A DNA stretch of 28,610 nt from Desulfoferula sp040751985 (GCA_040751985.1 JBFMFU010000018.1:1-28610), one strand, 5' to 3'; positions 8,252 to 15,296 are shown, counted from the stretch's first letter. Notes: generated by a model from the letters alone, not told the origin. Translations and numbers: made by a program.

Positions 8252-8429
8252 GATCGAACACAAAGTTATCGACCCTGAGACAGGTATCGAAAGAGATGCC
8301 AGAAAGGATGATTTTCTGATTGAAAATAATGATGGAGTAAGGCGAGCTTTTGAAATAATTGCTCAATGGCATATACAAAGGATGAGAGAACAAATACTTC
8401 AATCTATTCCTGATAGCAACAGAACTTAA
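8238..8429 (+). CDS. Small hypothetical protein, 63 residues
   Basis: I chose ATG 8238 because GGAG lies 8-9 nt upstream (TTGGAGAAAAATATG); an in-frame ATG at 8223 lacks such a site. The protein is charged and probably soluble: an N-terminal part rich in acidic and basic residues (IDPETGIERDARKDDFL) followed by a predicted helix (RRAFEIIAQWHIQRMREQIL). It has no cysteines and no recognised domain. It converges on the HerA gene, 29 bp away. It may belong to the HerA module or be an orphan of the transport cluster. Function unknown. Confidence 0.5.
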   Translation: MKEYRIEHKVIDPETGIERDARKDDFLIENNDGVRRAFEIIAQWHIQRMREQILQSIPDSNRT

Positions 8430-8458
8430 TTGGCACTCTTAATAATTACAACCCCGAC

Positions 8459-9793
8459 CTAAGCTCCATTAATTAAACGTAGCGAAGCATCAATCACCCT
8501 ACCCTTCTGAACTGGCACCAAAGGAAAAGCAACAAGCACAGGCTCGTAGAAGCGGCCTGAGAGTGAGATGATGGCTTTTCCCACTGGAAGCATGCCGATA
8601 TACTCTGCCTGGTCTTGGGTGAGTTGCAGACAGCTGCTGATATCCAAGATGTCTTTTCCATTGCCAAGGTTGAACGTGATCTTGCAGTAAGTATTTGCTT
8701 TGATGGACTCGGAAAGCTTGGAAGGCTCCTGGTCTAGGACGATGACAGCTTCTCCGAACTCGCGAATCTGCCTGAGACAGGTTTCCATTATGGTTTCCTG
8801 GCCTTCATGCTTTTCCTTCTCTGAAGACAGTATGTGGTGGCCTTCTTCAATAACGATGGCGTGCTTGAACTTCTCTCTCTTGCCTTCATTCTTCCTGTAC
8901 TCGTAAATCCAGAGCAGCAGAGCTTCTGTGAAGAAAACCTTGTCAGCATCTGACAGGGCATCAAGCTCCATGACAATATCGCTGTTTAATAGCTCCTGGG
9001 GATTTATTGGATTGTTTGTATCGAGGACAGAGCCGAGTCCGCGTTTGTAAGTAAGGCAGTCCAGCGCCCTCATTGCAGAAGCCTGCCAAAGCGACATCCT
9101 GCCCCTGAGGCGTTTAGCATAGACGAAAGCCCGGATTTCATCAAAGACAGGATATGAATTACCGCCATCGAAGACGCCGTGCCTTTCATAGGCCCTGTCA
9201 ATTGCCTCGCGCATGAGGAATTCAACGCCTTCACCGAGGAAGTAGGCATGCTTCATCACATCTATTAGTTTAACCAGCCACTGGCCAGGCTCTGAGCCGG
9301 GTGGCGGGATAAGAGGGTTAAAGCTGAAAGGAGCAACTTCCCTGCCGATTGTATAGACTTTTAAATTGCCAAATTCAGGAAGCTGCCTTAAATCACGATA
9401 GTTCTTTTTCCAGTCAAACACCAAAAACGGCTTTTTATGGCTGTGAAGCTGGCGCAAGATATGAAACGCTAGATTTGTCTTTCCAACTCCTGACATGCCT
9501 GTAATGAGCATGTGTTTGATCCATTCAGCTTCCCTGATGCCGAATTTGGCAAACACTCCTTCAGGGTAGATGACGTCTCCTAAGTAATATTCGCCTGAGC
9601 ACAGCGTAGGCGCAGGAGGCTCCAGCAGAATTTTCTTTGAATAGTCCTTGTTCAGCTGGAAGTGCATAAGCACATCAAAAAGCTCGTCTGCTTCATCTCG
9701 CTCTTGTCCTTCGGAAGCGAGATAAAGCAGCCACATCATATCTGTCTGCTTGAATGACGGCTTTAGTTTGCGCAGTTTCTCTTCAGTATTCAT
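8459..9793 (-). CDS. HerA/DUF87-like ATPase (DNA-pumping type)
   Basis: A 444-residue ATPase of the HerA/FtsK/VirD4 superfamily, most like stand-alone HerA-type proteins encoded by archaeal and candidate-phylum elements. An N-terminal region of about 95 residues leads to Walker A GMSGVGKT (99-106), then VFDWKKNYRDL, Walker B-like AIVIEEGHH (312-320) with E316/E317, and a sensor-like IVLDQEPSKL (351-360). These proteins drive DNA translocation or transfer. It is divergent from the ribbon-helix-helix gene at 9962 and shares a 168-bp intergenic region with it. Its C-terminal 70 residues are homologous to the fragment at 12314-12520, showing that the island held two HerA-like genes. The exact role (conjugation, partition or resection) is not decidable here. 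Confidence 0.82.
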   Translation of the reverse strand: MNTEEKLRKLKPSFKQTDMMWLLYLASEGQERDEADELFDVLMHFQLNKDYSKKILLEPPAPTLCSGEYYLGDVIYPEGVFAKFGIREAEWIKHMLITGMSGVGKTNLAFHILRQLHSHKKPFLVFDWKKNYRDLRQLPEFGNLKVYTIGREVAPFSFNPLIPPPGSEPGQWLVKLIDVMKHAYFLGEGVEFLMREAIDRAYERHGVFDGGNSYPVFDEIRAFVYAKRLRGRMSLWQASAMRALDCLTYKRGLGSVLDTNNPINPQELLNSDIVMELDALSDADKVFFTEALLLWIYEYRKNEGKREKFKHAIVIEEGHHILSSEKEKHEGQETIMETCLRQIREFGEAVIVLDQEPSKLSESIKANTYCKITFNLGNGKDILDISSCLQLTQDQAEYIGMLPVGKAIISLSGRFYEPVLVAFPLVPVQKGRVIDASLRLINGA

Positions 9794-9961
9794 TTTCTGA
9801 GAATATCAAGAACAGTAATTAAGGATTGTAGTTGAGATAGCAATACAGCAAATCTACGCACTTTTTATTATTCATACACTAAACCAAAATAAACCGTGCA
9901 TGGTATATTTCTGATGCTAATGGTAATTAAGTAAACTATCCACATTATTTCTAAGATAAAA
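9794..9961. promoter_or_regulatory. Divergent promoter region between HerA and RHH genes
   Basis: A 168-bp AT-rich gap with start codons facing outward on both sides. A 9-bp direct repeat, GTAATTAAG, occurs at 9815-9823 and 9923-9931, near each start. Ribbon-helix-helix proteins often bind such repeats to control their own operon, so these may be operators. That is inference; chance is possible in DNA this AT-rich. I could not fix a -35/-10 pair with confidence. Confidence 0.35.
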
Positions 9962-10231
9962 ATGACATACACCAGAACAATCCAGATACGGCTCAGCCGT
10001 GAGCAGCATGACAAAATCAAAACCGATGCAAAAGCCAATGGCTTCAATTCAGTTTCGAATTACATAAGGTATCTGGCATTGGGAAGGCAGTTTGTTATTG
10101 AACAGAAAATCGTTGAAATGCACAGGGTAATAGTTGCAGGAGAAAAGCCTGACAAAATAAGTCTTAGCAGGCATTATCCCTATGTAAACATGCGAGGTGG
10201 TAAATGTGGAAGGAAGAGATATCTACAATAA
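9962..10231 (+). CDS. Ribbon-helix-helix DNA-binding protein (MobC/CopG-like)
   Basis: Residues 1-45 fit the RHH fold: a beta strand (TRTIQIRLS), helix A (REQHDKIKTDAKANG) and helix B after the turn (SVSNYIRYLALGR). The strand-helix pattern with YIRYLALG is seen in plasmid mobilisation accessory proteins (MobC-like) and CopG regulators. The basic tail (RGGKCGRKRYLQ) overlaps the next gene by 26 bp. It is the first of four overlapping genes. It may act as an accessory DNA-binding protein for transfer, or as autorepressor of the divergent promoter. Confidence 0.7.
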   Translation: MTYTRTIQIRLSREQHDKIKTDAKANGFNSVSNYIRYLALGRQFVIEQKIVEMHRVIVAGEKPDKISLSRHYPYVNMRGGKCGRKRYLQ

Positions 10232-10733
10232 GAACGGGTTTGTATCCATAGATGATATCTTTCAAGAATCTGGAAAATATTCAACTGGAAAAAGCATAGA
10301 TGATATTGTAGGCGCTGGCGATAATAAAAAGCCTTCAGCTGACAAGGAGATCATAAGGAACATACTTGAAGACAAGGTAGTTTTCTTCAAGCAAATTTTG
10401 GATGACATCGACAACCAGGTTAAAGACAGGATGATCTTAAAAGAAAGCATCCTGCATAAATTAGATGAACGGCTTTGCGATCTTAAAACCAAAATATATG
10501 AAATTGAGACATGGGGCCTTGGCAGGAATAAAAGCATTGATTCCAGGAGAGACAAGCTTGAAAAGGAGATAGAAGCCCTTGCCAAACAGAAGTCAGAAGA
10601 GCACAGGGAAAGCTGGAGAGACATTGCCTTGCTGAGAAAAGAGCACAGGCAATTCAGCCAGCAATACAGGAACGCTGCAAGAAAAACCGGCCTTATAAGC
10701 AAACTTGAAGAAAATGGAACAGAAAGCGCCTGA
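10206..10733 (+). CDS. Coiled-coil hypothetical protein
   Basis: I prefer GTG 10206, which has AGGTGG five nt upstream, over GTG 10197. That gives 175 residues. An N-terminal part of about 55 residues is followed by long charged helices with heptad-like spacing (for example LEKEIEALAKQKSEEHRES), so a coiled-coil, probably oligomeric, protein is likely. No signal peptide or membrane segment. It overlaps both neighbours, which points to coupled translation and a shared complex with the RHH proteins. No domain recognised. Confidence 0.6.
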   Translation: MEGRDIYNKNGFVSIDDIFQESGKYSTGKSIDDIVGAGDNKKPSADKEIIRNILEDKVVFFKQILDDIDNQVKDRMILKESILHKLDERLCDLKTKIYEIETWGLGRNKSIDSRRDKLEKEIEALAKQKSEEHRESWRDIALLRKEHRQFSQQYRNAARKTGLISKLEENGTESA

Positions 10734-10818
10734 GTTGGTTTCGCTTCTTGAAGCCATGGACAGAGAAATTGCCGAAGCAGGAAAAGCGGCTCAGGAGCAA
10801 ACTAAGCTGAAAAAATGA
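10714..10818 (+). CDS. 34-residue peptide in the RHH operon
   Basis: This frame starts at ATG 10714, inside the end of the coiled-coil gene, with GAAG just upstream, and ends at TGA 10816-10818, which overlaps the next ATG (ATGA). The peptide is helical and charged (PELVSLLEAMDREIAEAGKA). The overlapping stop/start chain with genes on both sides is the main reason to believe it is translated. Function unknown. Confidence 0.4.
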   Translation: MEQKAPELVSLLEAMDREIAEAGKAAQEQTKLKK

Positions 10819-10964
10819 ATTCCTTTTATTTCGGGTATAAAAATCCAAAGAAGAGCAGAAGGATTACTGTAAGGCTGGACAGTGAAACTTATAGCCTGCT
10901 CCAGACTAAAAGTCTTCCATATTCTGATGTTATCAGAAAAGCCCTGCAAAAATACTTTTCATGA
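10815..10964 (+). CDS. Short ribbon-helix-helix protein, 49 residues
   Basis: ATG 10815 overlaps the stop of the preceding peptide gene. The sequence SRRITVRLDSETYSLLQTKS, followed by SDVIRKALQKYF, is a minimal RHH/CopG fold: one strand and two helices. Proteins of this size are typical autorepressors, antitoxins or transfer accessory factors. No toxin-like gene is adjacent. It ends 10 bp before the stop of the convergent integrase gene. Confidence 0.6.
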   Translation: MNSFYFGYKNPKKSRRITVRLDSETYSLLQTKSLPYSDVIRKALQKYFS

Positions 10965-10973
10965 ATATTAATC

Positions 10974-12296
10974 CTAATTACCAAGTTCGCCCTTTCTCAG
11001 TTCCTTGTATTTTGACTGGATTTCCGGAATGCTTAACAGCTTAATAAGCGCATCATCATATTGCGCTCGGTTATTAAGCTGTTTCTGGATATTTTCCAGT
11101 TCAGAACGGATTTTTATTATTTCCTGTCCTTCAGATACAGATGCAGCCAAGTCTTTTCTATCAAGGGGGCGTTTGCAGTTATGGCAAAATTTATCTGTAA
11201 AGCCAGATACAGAATTGCAGAATTTGCATGTTTTGGTCTTGGGGGTGTTATTTACATGGCCTTTGTCAGGCTCAAGAAGCCCTTTCCTGGCTAATTGCTT
11301 TTTAAGCATATCTTCCTGGTTAGTGTAATCATACGTTGAAATTTGCTTGGTGCTTGTCCATCTGGCAACATGCTGTATCTCAACATCACTTTCTCCCATT
11401 ATTTTTCTGAAGGTCACTCCGTTCCTTTTAAGGGAATAACAAGTGATGCTTTTGTTGATGCCTAGGGCAGCGCAGGCTTTCTTCAGATGCATGTTTATTG
11501 CTACCGGATTAAGCTGGCGCTTTGGGCCTTGCTTAACGCTTAAGATAAACAGGTACGCATTAGGATCGCTTTTAAACGGATGCGACTCAAGCCATTTCAT
11601 AAGGTATGGGTAGCTGTCTATGCAAAGCAGGAAGCCGCAGCCTTCCTTGCCGTGCTCTGAGATGTACAGTTTGGCATGGTTATCAAACAGCTCAATATTG
11701 CGTATTTTGATATAAAGGATTTCCTGGGGCCTGCCAAGGCTTTCGTGGGCAAGTGTAATGTAGCATTGGAGCCTGGCATCTTTGCTGAAATAGCCGACCA
11801 GCTTTTCGTATTCTTCAAAATCAAGGCGGTCATTGCGGAGCTTTTCTCTGCTTTTGTCCATTTTGGCTGACAGGTGCCTTACTACGTAAGGCACTATGGT
11901 TTCATCTTCCCTGCCCTTTTCATCTTTTTCAGGGAAAAGGGATTTCCATAGGTGTCGTATGTCTTTAATAAAATCTGATTTGCTTTTAGGAGACTTATAT
12001 ACGGAATGCATAAAAGACACAATTTTATTGATCTCTGGGCGTTGGCAGCCTGCTAAATCATGCTCAGTTGAATAAGTGATTAGTTTGAGTGTCTGAAACA
12101 ACCTCATACGCCTTATATAACTAATATCCTTTGTTTCGAATAACAGAAATAGCTTTTTGTAGTATTTCAGGTTGGCAGGGTTGCGGCAGTAATATTTTCG
12201 CTTTGAGCTTGCCTTGGGTTTTTTTAAAAGCTCATCTAAGTTTTCCTTAAACTCACTATATCTTTTTTCGCTGTTGTATATATCGTTTTCAGCCAT
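10974..12296 (-). CDS. Tyrosine recombinase with C-terminal zinc ribbon
   Basis: A site-specific recombinase of 440 residues. The catalytic set can be followed: R189 (LGRPQE), R291 in SLKR, W313 (ARWT) and the probable nucleophile Y322. The usual HxxR box reads SLKR, so the first histidine is replaced by serine. After the catalytic domain, C357-x2-C360 and C371-x2-C374 form a zinc ribbon, followed by a coiled-coil tail. This layout is unlike common phage integrases and reminds me of recombinases from archaeal (DPANN-type) elements; that link is recall, not a search. The start has AGAGGTG upstream. Its first codon lies 17 bp from the point where the HerA remnant on the other strand begins, so it probably catalysed, or was carried by, that rearrangement. 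Confidence 0.75.
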   Translation of the reverse strand: MAENDIYNSEKRYSEFKENLDELLKKPKASSKRKYYCRNPANLKYYKKLFLLFETKDISYIRRMRLFQTLKLITYSTEHDLAGCQRPEINKIVSFMHSVYKSPKSKSDFIKDIRHLWKSLFPEKDEKGREDETIVPYVVRHLSAKMDKSREKLRNDRLDFEEYEKLVGYFSKDARLQCYITLAHESLGRPQEILYIKIRNIELFDNHAKLYISEHGKEGCGFLLCIDSYPYLMKWLESHPFKSDPNAYLFILSVKQGPKRQLNPVAINMHLKKACAALGINKSITCYSLKRNGVTFRKIMGESDVEIQHVARWTSTKQISTYDYTNQEDMLKKQLARKGLLEPDKGHVNNTPKTKTCKFCNSVSGFTDKFCHNCKRPLDRKDLAASVSEGQEIIKIRSELENIQKQLNNRAQYDDALIKLLSIPEIQSKYKELRKGELGN

Positions 12297-12313
12297 GGAG
12301 ACACCTCTGCACG

Positions 12314-12520
12314 TTGGATGATTCTGTTTTTGTTAACTCACGTATTAAATGCTGTTTCCGTTTGGGAGATGGACAAGACATAGAAAAAGTAAAGCATGCA
12401 ATCTCTCTCACCGAAGAACAAGCCAGATACATAACAAGGCTTGGAACAGGAGAGTGCATTGTGCGCATACCAAGAGAAGAGCCTTTTATCATCAACACGC
12501 TAAAGGTCAACCTCGAATAG
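12314..12520 (+). pseudogene. C-terminal remnant of a second HerA-like ATPase
   Basis: The frame aligns with the last 70 residues of the complete HerA-like protein of this window (8459-9793). Here it reads NSRIKCCFRLGDGQDIEKV and later LTEEQARYITRLGTGE; there it reads ANTYCKITFNLGNGKDILDI and LTQDQAEYIGMLPVGK. Identity is partial, so it is a diverged homolog rather than a duplicate. Homology stops at about 12310; the frame stays open upstream but encodes unrelated residues (the reverse of the integrase start). No Walker motifs remain. It ends 13 bp before the next gene with the same orientation, so the intact gene probably headed this operon. Confidence 0.75.
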
Positions 12521-12533
12521 AAAGGAGCCTTTT

Positions 12534-13250
12534 ATGTCTCATGCGATACAACTATCGGCGCAGAGGCAAGTAAACCAATACGCCAGAACGCTTGGCGAGT
12601 ATGAGTGGTTTGACGAAGGCAACAAGTTCAAGGCATTGGAAGCGCTGGAAGCGTATGCCTATGCTGCTTTCAATAATGTCCCTAAGCTGCCTGCTCAATA
12701 CAAGAAGCAGGCAATGTCTGTCTTTAACAAGGACAAGGCTGAGAAGGCTGTTTATGTGGGTGAACAGCTGGGCATGCCGAGCAAGCTGTTTGCTGTGCAT
12801 GACGGCAATGTGCATAAGCCTTTTGCAATCAAGAGCAGCAAGTTCGATTGGAAAGTTCTGCCAGTAGAAATTTCCAGGGAGCCTGTCCCTGAATTTGTCA
12901 TGCGCAATCTCATGGCGTTTCGCCAGGCAGGCACTGTCTTTGAAAAATACGCAGTGGCTGTGCCAGGCAGTCTCAACCATGTTCCTGCAAAATTCGCCCT
13001 CAAGCACGAGACAGCAAGAACTCTCCAGCAAATCGGAACAGCAGCCAAGGCTGTTGCCAAAGCTGCTGCGAAAGCATCCACCGCAGCTGCTGTCGGAGCT
13101 TCTGCTGTCGTAGTGGGAGCGTCTGCTGTAGTGATTGGAGCAATCGCGGTGCCTGCTGCGGTTGTTGCTGCTTCCTTGCAGGACCCGGTTTTTCTCGGAA
13201 CCTATGGAGAAGAGCCTGCCTACTTGGTGGAGATAGGAAGATGGATTTAA
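12534..13250 (+). CDS. Hypothetical protein with Ala-rich hydrophobic C-terminal region
   Basis: Strong ribosome site AAAGGAG seven nt before ATG 12534. The first 160 residues look globular and soluble; residues of about 165-215 are extremely rich in Ala and Val (for example VGASAVVVGASAVVIGAIAV) and could form one or two membrane segments or a hydrophobic helix. The last part (LGTYGEEPAYLVEIGRWI) is polar. It overlaps the following membrane protein gene by 10 bp. No domain recognised; a membrane-anchored part of a transfer apparatus is a guess from position only. Confidence 0.6.
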   Translation: MSHAIQLSAQRQVNQYARTLGEYEWFDEGNKFKALEALEAYAYAAFNNVPKLPAQYKKQAMSVFNKDKAEKAVYVGEQLGMPSKLFAVHDGNVHKPFAIKSSKFDWKVLPVEISREPVPEFVMRNLMAFRQAGTVFEKYAVAVPGSLNHVPAKFALKHETARTLQQIGTAAKAVAKAAAKASTAAAVGASAVVVGASAVVIGAIAVPAAVVAASLQDPVFLGTYGEEPAYLVEIGRWI

Positions 13251-13762
13251 ATCTGAAATTCGGCAAGCTCATCAACATGAAAAAGGCAGGCAAAGCACGC
13301 TATGCGCCTGGTGTAGAGCTTGGGCGTAATGGCAGGGTGCTGAAGCTTGCGCAAGGAGATTTGCTGAAAGCCACAACCATGCTGGCAATGACAGGGGCTA
13401 TGGCAATGCTCATTGTCACTATAGGCTTTAAGTTAAGTTATCTGTGGCAGCAAAGCCCTGTGCTCATCTTTTTAGGCAATATAACAGCGCTTGTATTTCT
13501 GTTAATCAGTCAGGTTGCGACTTTCTTTTGGTACCTGATTACAGGCATGTCATGGCCTATGAATGCTATTGCAAACGCCCTGCCCGCTGGAAGTGTAAAA
13601 CTTCAAACTTCAGTTTGCTTTTTTCCCGTAACTCTTACAGCGCTTGTAATAGGGCTAAGGACTTACATGAGGATTTATGTGTCCAAAAAAAGCGCATATA
13701 TCACTTTGAGCGTTTGCATCGGCCTGATTGCTTTGTGTGTTTTCATCCTTTATCAGGCATAG
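13241..13762 (+). CDS. Small integral membrane protein
   Basis: 173 residues. A basic N-terminus of about 40 residues is followed by four likely membrane segments: roughly 44-66, 74-96, 120-140 and 150-172 (the last ending LSVCIGLIALCVFILYQA). No catalytic motif is visible. It starts inside the end of the preceding gene and precedes another small membrane protein by 9 bp, so the three probably act together in the envelope, perhaps with the lost HerA ATPase. Function unknown. Confidence 0.6.
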   Translation: MDLNLKFGKLINMKKAGKARYAPGVELGRNGRVLKLAQGDLLKATTMLAMTGAMAMLIVTIGFKLSYLWQQSPVLIFLGNITALVFLLISQVATFFWYLITGMSWPMNAIANALPAGSVKLQTSVCFFPVTLTALVIGLRTYMRIYVSKKSAYITLSVCIGLIALCVFILYQA

Positions 13763-13771
13763 GAGTCAGAG

Positions 13772-14098
13772 ATGAATCTATACGGAATTCTATTCATAGC
13801 CTTGGGAGTGATTGTCTTCGCCTGGCTTACAGGCATGGCAGAGCCTTTCGGATTGATAAGAGGACAATTCACTCAGGTTGTGGAGCCTATCAAAGAAAAC
13901 AGCCTGCCATATAACACAGCAATTCTGATTCTTGTGGTAATCGGCTTGTCTGCTGTCGCCAGTTGGCTTTTCAGGAGAAGAAATGATGGCGAAGAAGGAC
14001 GTGACAGATTCGGAAATCGCGGTGTTGATGAGGCCGGTGCACGCATCCCTGAAGAAATACCTCGTCAGGAGACAGCCAACCCAAGAAGACGAGCCTGA
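13772..14098 (+). CDS. Small membrane protein with long charged tail
   Basis: 108 residues with two membrane segments (about 4-24, GILFIALGVIVFAWLTG, and 48-68, ILILVVIGLSAVASWLF) followed by a charged, Arg/Glu-rich tail. ATG 13772 follows GGAGTCAGAG. The tail-coding part overlaps the next gene by 116 bp in a different frame, so this stretch of DNA codes twice. The charged tail is likely cytoplasmic. Function unknown. Confidence 0.55.
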   Translation: MNLYGILFIALGVIVFAWLTGMAEPFGLIRGQFTQVVEPIKENSLPYNTAILILVVIGLSAVASWLFRRRNDGEEGRDRFGNRGVDEAGARIPEEIPRQETANPRRRA

Positions 14099-14867
14099 GC
14101 AGGCAAAGAACAAGCCACATAAAAAGTCCGGGAGGCAGGGCGGCAGCAAATCAGCGAATCAGGGCGACAGCGTTTCGGGTAGGCGGGGAGGCAGCGTTTC
14201 GAGCGAGCGGGGAGGCAGCAGCCAGCAGTCAATTATTTCTGACGAAGAGCATGAGTATCTGGAAAGCGTTTATGAATATCCAAATCTCAGTTTGACGGCA
14301 AGGGGTGAAAAGCTGGCTTTATCAGCAGACAAAAGGACAAGAATGAAAAACTCCTTAATCCAAAGAAAAATGCTGGTCGAGTTCTCTGTTGACTTAGGCA
14401 GCGATTATGGCGGCAGGGTCAAGATGCTCAGGCTTACTGATGAAGGATGTAAGGCCATAGGCAGGAAAGCTCCTGGCAGCGTTTCGCCGAGGCAGGGCAG
14501 CTTTGAGCATTTATGGTGGCAGGTTTTTATAGCCAATGATTATGCAGCAAGAGGCTACAAGGTAAATATTGAAAAGCTCTTAAATGGTAAGTCTGCCGAT
14601 ATCGGTGTTAGAAAAGGTAGTGAAATAGTAGCTGTGGAAGTTGAATTAACTCCGAAAAACTCTTTGTATAATTTCAAGGCTGATATAGATGCTGGTTTTG
14701 CTCGGGTTATTCTGGCCTGCAAAAACCAAAATGTAAAAACCCAAGTTGAAAAGAAAATAAATGCCTTTATCGAAGACAATCCCAGATACGAAGGCAAGGC
14801 AAGGATTATGCTCTTGAACGAATTTCCTTTTGTGAAGAGCCTAAAAAAGGAAATCAGGGGTTGCTAA
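13983..14867 (+). CDS. Winged-helix plus PD-(D/E)XK-like protein (replication-relaxation-like)
   Basis: ATG 13983 has AGGAG five nt upstream. The 294-residue product has a disordered, basic, Gly/Ser-rich stretch (about 40-82), a winged-helix-like region (about 85-165, ending RLTDEGCKAIGRK), and a C-terminal domain whose D206 (SADIGV) and E219-x-E221 (AVEVELTPK) fit a PD-(D/E)XK nuclease core. This wHTH plus nuclease-like layout resembles the replication-relaxation family (PF13814) of plasmids and conjugative elements. Its place in an operon once headed by a HerA-like ATPase fits a DNA-processing role in transfer or replication. The family call is from layout and motif reading only. Confidence 0.6.
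   Translation: MMAKKDVTDSEIAVLMRPVHASLKKYLVRRQPTQEDEPEQAKNKPHKKSGRQGGSKSANQGDSVSGRRGGSVSSERGGSSQQSIISDEEHEYLESVYEYPNLSLTARGEKLALSADKRTRMKNSLIQRKMLVEFSVDLGSDYGGRVKMLRLTDEGCKAIGRKAPGSVSPRQGSFEHLWWQVFIANDYAARGYKVNIEKLLNGKSADIGVRKGSEIVAVEVELTPKNSLYNFKADIDAGFARVILACKNQNVKTQVEKKINAFIEDNPRYEGKARIMLLNEFPFVKSLKKEIRGC
14134..14216 (+). repeat. Degenerate Gly/Ser-Val-Ser repeats in the wHTH protein gene
   Basis: Imperfect units of about 24-27 bp built on GGCAGCGTTTCG and GCGGGGAGGCAG encode SVSGRRGGSVSSERGGS. A further copy of GGCAGCGTTTCG lies at about 14477, encoding GSVSPRQGS on the far side of the winged-helix region. The repeats look like a slippage-expanded linker. Confidence 0.6.
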
Positions 14868-14878
14868 GGAGGTAAGCC

Positions 14879-15067
14879 ATGCTGGTAGAGATCAAGAACC
14901 CTGAAAAGTTGCACCAACTGGAAAGGCAGACCGGGATTCCTGTTGAGGTACTGGTTAATGAAATACTCGACGTTCATTTGGATGAAAACAAGAAAGGCCA
15001 ATTTTTAGTGCGCGAGCTTGACAAGGCGTTTGAGCGGTACAAGAAAATTCAAGGGATGAAAAGCTGA
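14879..15067 (+). CDS. Small protein, possibly ribbon-helix-helix
   Basis: 62 residues, with a near-perfect ribosome site (AAGGAGGTAAGCC before ATG). The start (MLVEIKNPEKLHQLERQTG) could be a strand and first helix, and PVEVLVNEILDVHLDE a second helix, which would fit a small RHH or antitoxin-like fold; the rest is charged. It lies between the nuclease-like gene and the excisionase-like gene. Function is uncertain; a regulator of integration is possible. Confidence 0.5.
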   Translation: MLVEIKNPEKLHQLERQTGIPVEVLVNEILDVHLDENKKGQFLVRELDKAFERYKKIQGMKS

Positions 15068-15076
15068 ATAAAGCCT

Positions 15077-15262
15077 ATGGAAAAGAGAATGCTTTCTGTC
15101 AAAGAGCTTGCCGTGTACATAGGCTTGGCTCCGCAGACTATCAAGAACCAGCTGTATGCCGGCGAGTTCTTCATCCCGCCCAAGAAAATCGGCAGGAAGC
15201 TTCTCTGGGACAAGAAGATGGTTGATAAGTATCTGGAAGAATTGCCTGTTATGGATTATTGA
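15077..15262 (+). CDS. Excisionase-like helix-turn-helix protein
   Basis: 61 residues of the MerR-like HTH_17/excisionase type: LSVKELAVYIGLAPQTIKNQ is the helix-turn-helix, then FIPPKKIGRKLLWDKKMVDKYLEEL forms the wing and second helix. Such proteins bend DNA at attachment sites and steer the integrase towards excision. The position directly upstream of the integrase gene supports this. ATG 15077 is used; an in-frame ATG at 15089 is an alternative. Confidence 0.72.
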   Translation: MEKRMLSVKELAVYIGLAPQTIKNQLYAGEFFIPPKKIGRKLLWDKKMVDKYLEELPVMDY

Positions 15263-15296
15263 CTCAACAGAAGTACAGGGTATATCATCTTCGCAG

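Noticed and set aside
9962..10964. Toxin-antitoxin system from the RHH genes
   Set aside because: RHH proteins can be antitoxins, but no neighbour resembles a known toxin; the coiled-coil protein has no RelE, MazF, PIN or similar features.
12484..12538. Direct repeat GAGCCTTTTAT at about 12484 and 12528 as a recombination scar
   Set aside because: Too short, and it lies at the remnant's 3' end and the next ribosome site rather than at the homology break near 12310.
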